The position numbers and the translations under genes are program-made. 64,000 nucleotides of DNA, taken from assembly GCA_029204225.1 (NCBI GenBank), contig CM055098.1:8230246-8294245 (forward strand). The letters are read 5' to 3'. Shown here piece after piece: positions 23,262-34,600 of the stretch; within the stretch, counting starts at the first letter, position 1, and each line of letters begins with the position of its first letter. This DNA is from Diphasiastrum complanatum. Lineage: Eukaryota > Streptophyta > Lycopodiopsida > Lycopodiales > Lycopodiaceae. The notes beneath the pieces are model-generated. The model did not search any database. It was not told the DNA's origin and worked only from the letters and a program-made list of their open reading frames with translations.

Positions 23262-23587
23262 TATTGACTTTTCAAGAATCAGACTATGGAGGATATGTTG
23301 AGAACGTATGAGTCTCACAGGCAATCTCAGTGGGAAGATTACATTCTTTTGATTGAGTATGCTTATAATAGTAGGAAACATTCTGCTACTGGTTATAGTC
23401 CGTTTATGCTGATCTACGATTTTCAACCTAGATCTCCGGTAAATGTGGAGAAAAAGTCTGTTAAGATCCAAAAAGTTGCGGATGTCTTGCATGATATGCG
23501 TGAAATGTTGCAAGTGGCATGTGATAGTATCCGGAGTGCTCAGGATAGAGCTAAGCACTATGTCAATCTTAAGAGGTCTCCCAGAGA
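23262..23587 (+). pseudogene. Gypsy integrase C-terminal fragment
   Basis: Plus-strand sequence reads EDMLRTYESHRQSQWEDYI, then EYAYNSRKHSATGYSPFMLIY and a basic region ending RAKHYVNLKR. This is the C-terminal integrase segment of Ty3/Gypsy elements (the W...L..xEFAYN.S.H..TG.SPF.l.YG pattern). It is truncated at both ends and is fused in frame near 23588 to a Copia gag-protease segment. Confidence 0.8.
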
Positions 23588-25705
23588 TTATAGTCACTCA
23601 TCGTCCAAGACCAGACTATTTTGGAGATATTGCAAAAGGACCAACCACGACATCAAGGACTGTCGCATCCTCAAGCACAATGAGGCAAAGAAGAAGATGC
23701 AGCAGCACCAAGAAGGGAACTCTGACGCAATCAAAGGATCTCAAGATGAAGAGAAGACGCTGATGGTACAATATCAATTCAGTAGAGATCCCCATCATTG
23801 GTATCTTGATTCAGATGCTTCTCAGCACATGACGCCATGCAAGGACCTCTTCTCTACACTCACAGCTACAAAAAAAAAAAACATTTTCTTTGGTGATTCC
23901 AATTCACACCAAGTTGAAGGCCAATCGTCTATTCAACTGTAGTTCTTCGATGGCATCACTAGGCAGCTTAATGGAGTACTTTATGTACACAAATTAACAA
24001 AGAACATTTTATCTATTATCAAGATCACAGATAAGGGCTATAGAGCTTTGTTCACTGCCAACCAATGTACTATTTTAGATGAGAACTCAAAGGAAATCCT
24101 CTCTGCTTACAGAGAAGAAAATTTATATATACTGAGTCATGATGTTGCACTTTCTGTGAGTTGTTCAGATGCAAATTAATGGCATCAAAGATTAGGTCAT
24201 TTAAACATGCGTTCAATCTTGTATATGCATCACAATAAAATGGTCAAGGACATGAATATAATTGCTATCACCGCAGCTAATCAGACTATCTGTGAAAATT
24301 GTCTATTAGGGAAACAACCTAGGACAAGATTTCCTAAAGGACAAGCCAAAAGGGCAAAGTCCATCTTGTCACTGATACATAGTGACTTGTGTGGTCCTAT
24401 GAGCATACCTTCATTAGGTCAAGCTCTGTATTTTATCACATTCATTGATGATTACTCCTGATTTTCCAGTGTAATGTTCATTAAGAACAAGTTAGAAGCA
24501 TTTCGTTGCTTCAAAGACTTCAAGCAATACGCTGAGATTCAAACTGGTCAGAGGATCAAGGCCCTATGGTCTGATTCAGGGGGAGAGTTCTTGTCAAATG
24601 AGATGAAGGACTACCTATCTTCATGTGGCGTGCACCACCAGTTTACTACGAGCTACACTCCACAACAGAACGGAGTAGCAGAGCGGAAGAACCGCACACT
24701 GTTGGAAGCTGCACGATCCATGATAGTAAATTCACATTTGCCTCAACCTTTTGGGCAGAAGCTATCTCTACGGCTTGCTATTTGCAAAATTACTCTAACA
24801 CTAAAGCGGTTGATTCCAAGACAACGTTTGAAGCCTACTACGATTACAAACCAAGTTTGAAATACCTGCGTGTTTTCAGATGTCTCTGCTTTGCACAAGT
24901 GCCATTTGATCTGAGGAAGAAGTTGGAACCAACAAGCTGTAAAAGCATCTTCATCGGCTATTCAACTTCACACAAGGCATATCGTGTTTACGATGTGGTT
25001 ACGGGCTAGATCTCGATCAGTCGTGATGTTTTCTTCGTTGAAAACAAGTATCATGATTTCAAACAGAAGCAACCAATACAAGAGACTGCCATAGCAGCTC
25101 CACCTTCCATCGATAGGCTACGACCTATGATTGTTCAAGCAACGGAGTTCATCCCAAGGGCTCCACTTACCATCGATGGGCCTAGACCCATGATCGTTCA
25201 CCCGCAAAATACTGCGGTCCCAATCATTCACCAAGGAGAATCGTCTGATCAAGCAACTACAACAACTACAACAACTTGACCGCTTCATCCCTCAGGTTTT
25301 CATCAGTCATGACGAACCTGCCACCGTAGCAGAAGCACTGTCAATGCCCGATGCAGACAAATGGAAAGCTGCCTTGGATGCTGAGTATTAATCTCTAATG
25401 AAGAACAAGACTTGGAGTCTTGTCATTCCTCCTATAGGTGTAAAGCCAATTGATTCTATGTGGATCTTTAAGCTGAAGCTTAAGCCATATGGATCTATAT
25501 CCAAATGGAAAGCTAGACTAGTGGTTAAAGGCTTTGAACAAGTATATGGGATAGACTACACTGAGACCTTCAGTCCAGTAGTAAAACATCAGTCTATTTG
25601 TACTCTATTGGCTATATCTGCTGCAGAAGATCTGGATATTCACCAGATGGACATCCAGACATCAGCAATTCAAATCAGTTGTTGCAAGAAACTAAGAATC
25701 TTTTA
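23588..25705 (+). pseudogene. Copia copy (plus), gag knuckle to RT, broken
   Basis: Same family as the minus copy at 61-64 kb. It starts in the gag knuckle (YCKRTNHDIKDCRILK, first Cys lost) and runs through the protease (WYLDSDASQHMT, where the family has DSGA, so the active-site Gly is Asp). GAG-pre-integrase is GHLNMRSILYMHH. Integrase has HSDLCGP, DSGGEF and TPQQNGVAERKNR. A frameshift near 24750 precedes FWAEAISTACYLQNY. RT has KNKTWSLVIPP, KARLVVKGFEQ and HQMDIQT. After HQMDIQT the sequence jumps to the SNQLVQE-type segment, deleting the RT palm with its catalytic box. Several stops (e.g. near 23940, 24178 and 24460) also break it. Confidence 0.9.
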
Positions 25706-25775
25706 AGCATGCAGTATGATGCATGACATATTATCCATCCATTTGGTACAACCCGCAAAACTTGAACGTTGCTAT

Positions 25776-25894
<119 letters not shown>

Positions 25895-25941
25895 CCGCCG
25901 CATGCTCACGCACGCACACACGCACACACCATCAACCGTCC

Positions 25942-26644
25942 TGTTGGTGTATGAACGATGGTCTGCTTGGTCTACGATTGATTACGTAGCGGACGTGACG
26001 GAAGTAGAACACGAGAAATGATGTCTCTACCAACAATAAGAAAAACAATGAACAAAGTAGTAATTGCGATTTCAGGAACATGGATTGACTAGGGAACGGA
26101 ATCAAAAGCTTGTTATCCTTTGGGTTATCAGAGTAGGAGTCTGAGACTGCCGTAACAGTAGGATTGCGAAGCATTAGGCGTCTTGGACAACCATGCGATC
26201 CTCTATCTCTGATAACCGTGTTTGTGTGAGCTAGCTATTTAAGACCTTTTTGGTCATTTGATCACTCTGTGTATCTACAAATTGTTCAACTCAAGAACAC
26301 CTATCACTCCTTTCTCTTTGTTTAGATACATATTTATAGCTACCAGAGTCTCTTGATTTATTGTAATTATAGTTTACAAGACGATTAATAGTCATTTAAA
26401 CAAGATCCGTACATCCATTATTGGAAGGACAGAGTAACGTATCCTCCGTATGCGTAGTAGTGAAAGGATGTAGGCCGTGATGGCCATAGTATGTCCGCAA
26501 TCATTTGAACAGCCGTTGGTCGTTTGTTCAGCTGTTGATCGTTTGCTTTGTAAGGATCGTTTGTTTCCTTCGTTGATAACTGTAAGTGATAACTTACATT
26601 TCTAAACGATGAGATTGGCCAACCGTTGTTAGTTGACTTTGTAG
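25942..26644 (-). repeat. Copia LTR fragment, inverted
   Basis: Closely similar to the LTR at 59460-60878 in the same plus-strand reading (TGTTGGTGTATGAACGATGG at the left), so it is the 3' part of an LTR lying in minus orientation. The 3' LTR terminus is present at 25942; homology ends near 26644 before the 5' part of the LTR. Relative to the full copy it lacks the segment holding the (CT)n array (the join is at about 26228). The flanking Copia coding pieces are on the plus strand, so this fragment is inverted relative to them. Confidence 0.85.
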
Positions 26645-26818
26645 CATGGGTGTGACAAATGTGATAGCCATGACTTTTTTGTGGGCACATGCAGCAAACT
26701 AAATTTTTTCCCAAGCACCTAGCTTTTTCAACTATTTCCTCCTGCACTCACTCATGTGAATTACAAGCTAATGACTTGTTTGCGCATATATATCTATATC
26801 TATAAGCTGCACTCTCTT

Positions 26819-27336
26819 CGATTACCTATTCTGATTCAGACTGGGCAAGAGACATAGATACCAGAAAATCCACCTCTGGCTACATTTGCTTTCTTGTAAG
26901 AGGACCCATTTCATAAAATAGCACGAAGCAGAAATTCATTTCATTATCCTCTACGGAATCAGAATATGTCGCAACAACGTCAGTAGTGAAGGGCAGAATA
27001 TGTCACAACAACGTCAGTAGTGAAGGAGATTTTATGGCTTAGAAGACTACTACAAGATTTGAGATTCCCACAGATTGGTCCAACTATACTCCAGTGCGAC
27101 AATCAGAGTTGTATAGCTCTGTCATTGAATTGACGAACTCACACAAGGACCAAACATATAGAGGTTCAACTTCATTTTCTCAGAGAGAAGGTTCAGAACT
27201 TAGACGTTGCACTAAGTTACTGTCACACCGACAATATGTTGGCTGACATTCTGACAAAACCATTGTCAAGGGACAAACATTCTACTCTAGTAGAATTGTT
27301 AAATCTCAATTTGAGTCCAGATTCGTAGCAGCAAGC
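26819..27336 (+). pseudogene. Copia RNase H and pol C-terminus (plus copy)
   Basis: Starts in the RNase H motif SDSDWARDIDTRKSTSGYIC and runs through SLSSTESEYVATTSVVK to the pol C-terminus (NMLADILTKPLSRDKHSTL...) with stop at about 27328. A 34-bp tandem duplication (26960-26993 and 26994-27027) right after the SEYVATTSVVK codons shifts the frame. The matching RT piece is at 23.6-25.7 kb, separated by the (CT)n array and an inverted LTR fragment. Confidence 0.85.
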
Positions 27337-27623
27337 TTAAGGGGGAGTGTTGGAATTCTAATCTTCTCCTACTCATCCCTTCGCCCTCCTCCTACTCTCA
27401 AGAATTCTCTCTCTCTGCAAAATACATGCAAAGTCGAATCAGGCAGAACCGCAAAGCCATTACTAGATTATGGTCTGACCGAAGGGAACCGTTAAATCAG
27501 TGTTTATGGAGAAGCACGACTCAAACCGCAAACCGCAAGAAACCGCAAACCGCAAGGGAGTCGTTAAAATCCGTAGGTTACTATCTACGAGCACTTGTGG
27601 AATCCCGTCGACCACCGCAAGTG
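27337..27623 (+). repeat. Polypurine tract and 5' part of a Copia 3' LTR
   Basis: TTAAGGGGGAG at 27337-27347 is followed by the LTR start TGTTGGAATTC at 27348. The sequence then matches the minus-strand LTR reading from 60878 downward (ACCGCAAACCGCAAG direct repeats, GGAGAAGCACGACTC). Similarity ends at about 27623 after CCACCGCAAGTG, so only about 276 bp of a 1.4 kb LTR remain. It lies about 840 bp upstream of the host gene start. Confidence 0.85.
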
Positions 27624-28461
27624 TGGAGTGCCTGCAAAATTTCGGGCTTGTGCACGTTGATGCAAAGGTTGTGCTCGTGAAAAAATCACATTTAAAAAAT
27701 CCTCTCTGGCATCGCATAGCCTGCCTTGCACATCTATGTGTCGCTCGTTAACACCGTCAACATATCAATAAGTGTTAACAAAGAAATGAATGGGGTGGCC
27801 CAATGCTCGTAAATTTTTTTCAAACCAACCTTATAAAAAACTCACAAAACCATTATAAAATTGAGAAAAGCTTAGAATCTTAAAACCTAAGATTTGTAAC
27901 TAAAGCGAGCTGATTTTGAACCATATAAAAAACTTATAAATCTAAAATAAAGTGATAAAAAATGAATTTGAACAACTGGGCTGTTTGTACTTGTCGATCT
28001 TTTGAGAGCACTAGGGTGGTCTCCTTGCACAAATTTGTCACACACACAAGGCATGCCAACACATGGAAAGAGCACGTGCCACTTGGCCTTCACACACCCA
28101 AGGAAGAAACGAAGGAAGCACACGCTAAATTGTGGGGATGGACGGGTTGGACTGGGAGCCTGGGCCCCCTTATTTGCACGTTGAACTGAGGAATTTTTAG
28201 AAATTGACTGGTTATTACGGACGAATTTATGTTTATGGGAAAAAGGATGCACGAGCAAGGAGAGCAGGAAAGGTGGAGTGTAGTGGGGCAGGCTCATTAT
28301 TCCTTCATTCCTGCCGATCGTGCCTGCAAGAGATGACGCCCCGCGGGGTGGGGACCGGGGGTATATGTATGACTGATTAGTAAATTGATAATTTTCTGCT
28401 GTTTTTTCTTTCTTTGTAAAGACAGAGAGACAGGCAGGGATTGATTGAACGATAGCCTATT
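27624..28461 (+). promoter_or_regulatory. Upstream region of the enoyl-CoA hydratase gene
   Basis: Non-coding DNA between a truncated Copia LTR and the gene start. A G-box core CACGTG lies at 28073-28078 within AGCACGTGCCAC, a typical bZIP/bHLH site. A GC-rich patch (about 28320-28360) precedes GTATATGTATG; this is not a clear TATA box, so the transcription start is not assigned. Confidence 0.4.
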
Positions 28462-28668
28462 ATGGAGTCGCAACCTCAGCAGCTGATTTTGGTGGAAAAA
28501 AGCAGCAATGGCATAGCTACTATCACTCTCAATAGGCCCAAGGCATTGAATGCTCTCACCCGGGAGATGATGGATCAATTGGCTGCTGTTTTCCGAGCTC
28601 TGGAAGAGGATGCACAGGTGAAGGTCATCATACTCACTGGAGCTGGCCAGTCCTTTTGTGCAGGAGTG
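28462..28668 (+). CDS. ECHIA: ECHIA exon 1
   Basis: Codons 1-69, from MESQPQQLIL to FCAGV. Donor GT at 28669 (GGAGTG|GTATTT). The ATG is the first in the frame and is followed by the expected N-terminal strand of the crotonase fold (GIATITLNRP). There is no N-terminal targeting sequence, consistent with C-terminal peroxisomal targeting. Confidence 0.95.
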
Positions 28669-31600
28669 GTATTTGTCTCTCTATCCATGCCTTTGTATTG
28701 GGATAACTTGATTTGTTTTTATTGTTTGCATTAAAAAAAATACACAAAATTGCATCTATTGTTTAAGGTCTTAATATTTTATGATATACACGTTAAGGGT
28801 GAATACAACATAGATGCCTTTGATCTAAAAGCAAACCAACGGGCAATGAAAACATTGGATAGTTTGGAGGACCTGGAGCTGGAGCTGGAATAATTCATCT
28901 CCAGAAAGAACAAATTGATAGTGGAATTTTTTTTAAAAATGATAGAATCCTAGGCACCTTCTTATTTCAAGTAATTGTGATTTCTCTGGAACCAACCTCT
29001 ATGCCCGTGTGGATGTGGAAGCCTTATGTATGTATTTGTGGAAGTGTTATCAATATATTTTTTAAGTGCGTTTTTAAAATTGACCCATTTGCTCCGTGAT
29101 AAGCTATGGGCTAGATCTACTTTCAAACTTGTGAACAAATGTGTTACTGTGTAGTAAGTAGCTTAATTCCATGAATTGGATGAGCTACAAAAGGTCTCTT
29201 TGAATTTTGCTTGCTAATTATGGATGGCTTTATAATGAGTTGAGTATCAGCATGAGAGCGTTGTCTGCGCCTCAAAGGGTGCTGGGACCTGAGCTGTTTT
29301 CCCAATGTGCGCGAACACCAGTTTTGCCTAAAAGTCAATTTAGAAAGGTAACAAGTCCAACCATTCAGCAATTAATAAATGGAATCCCTACCAACCCAAA
29401 AGCGAACTTCAAATTCATTATGGACTGACTGGTCTTGGGGCCACCAACACATGCTAGGCATATTGCCTGTCTTGTGCTGGTAAGATGTAGCACAGGGTGG
29501 AGACAAGGCAGCCAGCTCCTTAGGGTTTTGTGGACACCATCTATGTGCTTCTTATACAAAGATGAGTAAAGCTTGAATTTGGCAAATGTTTGTGCAATAT
29601 CGTGCGTGCTTGTGTGTTTGAGAGATCAAAGAGAGTCTGACACTTTTATTTTAATTCCAGAAACATAGTGCTGTCTAGAACAAAATGCTTTTTAGGACTG
29701 AGTATTTCTTTGAATGATTAAGCCTAAGTCGGAGCCGGATCGTCGAAGCAAGATAGCCCAAGCACAGATGACGAAAGACAGAAGATGGAAAGGATCCCAT
29801 ATTAGAGTCTAATTGGGAGCCTTATGTACCTCATGATATGTACAAGACCTAATTTAGCATTCTCTGTCTATGCACTCAGTCAATTTTCCTCCAATCCTGG
29901 TATGCAACACTGGCAGATGGCGAAAAGAATCCTACAGTATCTGAAGGGCACCTATAACTTTGGGTTGATCTACGAAAGCAAGCATGATTTTATCCTACAG
30001 CACTACAACGATGCAAGTTGGGCTACCTGTAAGGATGATAGCAAATGGTGGATGCTCAATATTATGTGGAGTTGCGATTTCTTCCAACCTGATCCTTAAC
30101 AAGCTTATGAGTTGTCCAAACTCTGCGATCAATCAAGTACTTAAGATAGAAGGCATACCAAAACCATTTTAACATCCGTCTTCAACTACAGAAACTTTAA
30201 AGAAACCTCTAGAACAAAATCTAGAGATTACAAAATTCTGCTGGATTCCAACTGAATTCAGTGGTTATTCTTGATATTCGTTAAACTTTGTCATCCAATA
30301 TGAGCTCTCTGGGAAGCTTGGAGGTCAATTCCACCACCAAAGGAAGTAAAAAGCGAGGAAATACCAAAAAGCTAGGAAAAAGAAAAAAGCAACTCCACCT
30401 TTTGATCGATGCAAAGCCTTGCTTTGATACCACTATAAGGATTGCCAAGTGAAGATCTACCTAGATTCTGTTGCATGCAACCAAAAGGACACCTGTGGAG
30501 CCAAGCCACCCAACCAACAGGAAACGGATAGTCAAATCTCCAACCGCTCACCCCCGAGCTATGGTGATTGAATGCAAGAGAGGAGAGGAGAGGATTCTAG
30601 CTCTTGAAATCAAGAAATTGGAATGAGGAGTAGGGCGAGTTCCACTAGGTTATATAATCTCCAAAAGATAAAGAATATCCCTCTAGGATCCCTCCATTTC
30701 TATCAAAAGAATTTGGCCTCCTATTCTTGCACAAAAGCTGTCAATCACCATGCAAAAGCTCCCTAGGTCGAATTAGAGCACCTGGGCCCTCACAAGGTTA
30801 TTAATTATCTTTCTGGCCTAGTCCGGAATGACGTGGTGTAACTAATAATCTCGTACATTATTGGAGTACCGGATATCCAAGTCTAGGATTATTCCAAATC
30901 CTATATACAGGACGTGGACGTAACACTACTCCTAGTGCATGCCAGTTTGAGCTTGTCTACCTATTCTAAGCTTCTAAATTTTCACTCATTTCGGTCATAA
31001 TCTTCTAAAACTGTAACATTCAGCAGTTGGCTTGACCAAGGGCTTCATGCTTGGAGCGTTCTCTTTAGGGCTTCAATGGTTTAAAACCAGTAAATGGATT
31101 TAAAGGGTCAAATTGACATGAAATAGTTGTGGGTAACTTCAATTGACCTAGCTGGTATTACCAAGGTTCCAAATAACTCTACATCACTTACACAAGCCGA
31201 TTATTGTTTCTAAATACTACTACATCACTTACACAAGCCGATTTTAGTTTTTTTTATTGTAGGGTGCTGGTTTTTGGATACGATAACATCACCAGGATTA
31301 GAACCAACCTTTATAAATTAAAAGGAAATTGTCAAGGGATTACATTATGGAGAAATATCCATGTAGAAGAGAGGGTGCTAAGCATAACCTTCTCAAATGA
31401 AGCTTGGCCTCGATAAAACTACAAGGAACCAATTTAGTGGTCGTAGGTGCCTGTTATGACATTTTTTGGGGGTTGGGTATTGTGCCATATTCACAAATCG
31501 AAACTTATTTCATACATATGAAACAAATTAGATAACTCAATTATATGAAAAAAATTTCCTTGTTAAGGCAAAAAAATTCTCTGTTCAGTACAGAACTTAG

Positions 31601-34600
31601 AAGACGTTCCCACATTCCATGCAAAACACGTATGGAACATCATCTGGAATGAAGTCTTTTTGTATGCTACAAAACTGTGGTAGTGTTTATCAATGGCCTC
31701 ACATGAATATTAGTTCAAGCACACTGTGGGCTCACATCATCAGCCTCAAATTTTTAGCTCACAAATTAGCTACCTTGAATTTGGGTTATCTTATTTTGTT
31801 TTTGCCTGAGCATTTGTTGTACTGTGCAGTACCACAAAATATATTACAGTCTATTCTCTTTGTCATTTAATGAAGGCAGGGTCCTTTTAAGGTATACTGT
31901 TGTCAGTAATAAGGACCTTGCAGGACTTGACAGCTGCTTCAGAAGTATTCAAAGGAAACACGAAGGATCCAAATGATGACCCTTTGGTTCAAATGGAAAA
32001 ATGTTCGAAGCCCATTATAGGTGCCATTAATGGGTTTGCAGTCACTGCAGGGTTTGAGTTGTCACTTGCTTGCGACATTCTTATTGCAGACAGTAAGGCT
32101 AAATTCGTGGACACCCATTGCAAGTGAGTCTTTGAGGCCTTTCTTTCCCTCGTGTTGTTCGAATGTATATGAATCAACAGTGTTGCCTTATATCCTATAC
32201 TTATAATTGGCTCCCCTTTGTCCTGTGTTATCATTTTCCAGATTTGGAATTTTTCCATCCTGGGGACTTTCACAGAAACTACCTCGCATTATAGGTGTGA
32301 ATCGAGCTCGAGAAGTTTCATTAATGTTAAGGCCAATAGAAGCAGAAGTTGCTGAACGGTGGGGCTTAGTAAACAGGGTTGTTTCACCTCCAGATTTGTT
32401 GAAGGCAGCGATTGAGATTGCAGAATCCATTATAAAGAATCACGAAGGCTTAGTCGTTGAATATAAAGCTGTGATAAGGGATGGAATGAAACTTTCTCTT
32501 GCTGACGGTCTTCGCTTGGAAAAGGTAAGCTGAAATTTATTTTCTTGTACTTATTTTGACAATCTATGCTGAGTCCATAGAAGCAAGCCATACAAAACGT
32601 GGATAAATCCCACATTTTGTAGGGAATGTATTTTCTTTAGTACTTTTATTTTCTTTGTTAAATAATCATTAAAAAAAAAATTATATATGTACGAACAGAA
32701 CACACCTTCAAAAAACACAAAATGGTTATCTATGGTTGAGTTCGAGAATGTATTTACTTGTATAACTTTTTGGATTGTGCACCTTTGAATCTAGAATTCA
32801 TCTTATCATGTAAGTTAAGCTGTGCAAGAAGATTTATTCATTCATGATCTTCTTTATTTTGGTAAATTTTCATACCAAAATCATAATTTTGTGGTGAATT
32901 GAACCTAGAGATTCAGGTAGACAAATTACACATCCAATGGTGATATATTCAAATTTTCACAATTTTAATTTCAGGTGTAATAGTGCAAATCATAGTTGCA
33001 GCGAATCGCGATTCTAACAGTGAATCGTGCAAAAAAAATTTAATTTTTTTTTTTTTTGGAAAAATAGCTTATGGCTGAAATTTAGGTGAGCAATGGTCAA
33101 ACCAACGTTTTGCCTCCCAAAAGTGCAGTAGATAGGGCACAAACAAATAAAAGTTAGTAGCTATTTGGTTGTTATTTGCTCTAGTTCTCAGTAATTGTTA
33201 ATGCTACAGCCCAAACTATCAACTCTATGGATGATGATCACTTTTGCAATCATTTCATTGGAGATGTGAGTGCAATGTGCATACACTTGGGGGCATAAAT
33301 ATTGGGCCCTTCTCAGCACGCATTTGGACCCCATTTTTATCTACGGGGGGATGCAGGGGGGGCAGTGCCCCCCCTGCTACTGTTGCCGGGGGGGTCCTGA
33401 GGGGGCCAGCGACAACCACCTATATCCCCCCAAGCAAAAAGCAAGGTACAATTGCTCTACTATTCTCTGTCTCTATGCATGCAAAAAAAAAGGTCGTGAA
33501 CTTTTTGCTATTTATGGCGTGCATATAAAGGTGCACCACACCTAAAGCATGGGCATGCATGCAAGCAAAAGAGAGTCTCTGGAACTTAGCATCACCAGTG
33601 GCTGTGGAGGGGGTGACGTTGACGTTTGCTTGCTACCTTTGCTACAACAGTTTCTGACAAATAAATGTGTAGCTAGGGTGTGTGCTTTGGAGAGGGGAGG
33701 CATGCTGCTGCACGTTCGAACATTTGAACCGGATGCCGCTTCCACTTGGCACAGTGTCACTATATCATAGACCATCCTGCAAAAGCTACTTTGAATTAGG
33801 AGAAAGGGTCATTGATTCCACCAGGTGTACAATCTAAGAGGGGAATGCAAAACTTGCCTGTCAAAATTTGGACGGGTTGATGTCATAGAGTTGAGTCTCA
33901 AGCTGAGTCTCAAGCAAACCCATACGAGATCCCTCGTTACTGACACATGTGATCAAAAGTCGCAAGCTCCAATGCTCAACAACGACTTTTACATAAATTC
34001 CATTGACCAACTTGAACCCTTAGTGTTACCTTTTGCAAGGCAATGCCAAAAATAGGTCCAGATGGCCCAGACCATAAGGTCTAACTGAAAATAACAATGC
34101 GGATCCAAATTCTATTATAAGGGATTGGATACTTTTGATGTATTGAAAAATCGAAATGCCCCTAGCCCTAGCAACTCCTTATGATGTCGATAACTTTTTC
34201 CAAACAACATAGTCCCTCGTGTTGCTATAGTAAATCCTCTATGTTTTCTCTTTCTATTGATACCACATTGAATGCATTTACAAAAAAGTAAAAAATTGCG
34301 ATTCGTGAATCGCAAGTTTAGAATCGCTGCTGCAACTATGATAAATGTAGCTAACAAAAACTTTCTTAGATACATATATATCTATGTTGCATACAAAATA
34401 TCATAGATTTTGTAGAATCTACACATGATTTATATGTTATCCAGGTTATGAAAAGCATACGACTTATATGGGTAGATTGTAATTTGTATAGTTGCACTAC
34501 GATTCTGAATCGTGGTTCGAATCGTGGTTCAGAATCGCGTTTCGGAATTTTCCTAGAATCGTTTAGAATCGGTTTTTTTTTGTGCAATATGGGTATCAGG

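Noticed and set aside
27887-28297. 136-codon minus-strand ORF in the ECHIA upstream region
   Set aside because: No recognisable domain and atypical composition; it overlaps likely promoter DNA with the G-box.
28358-28370. TATA box candidate GTATATGTATG before ECHIA
   Set aside because: Poor match to TATAWAW and no supporting initiator; the transcription start cannot be fixed.
30421-30432. Primer-binding-site-like TGGTATCAAAGC on the minus strand in ECHIA intron 1
   Set aside because: One mismatch to the standard site and no LTR terminus (CA end) directly beside it; too little to call an element.
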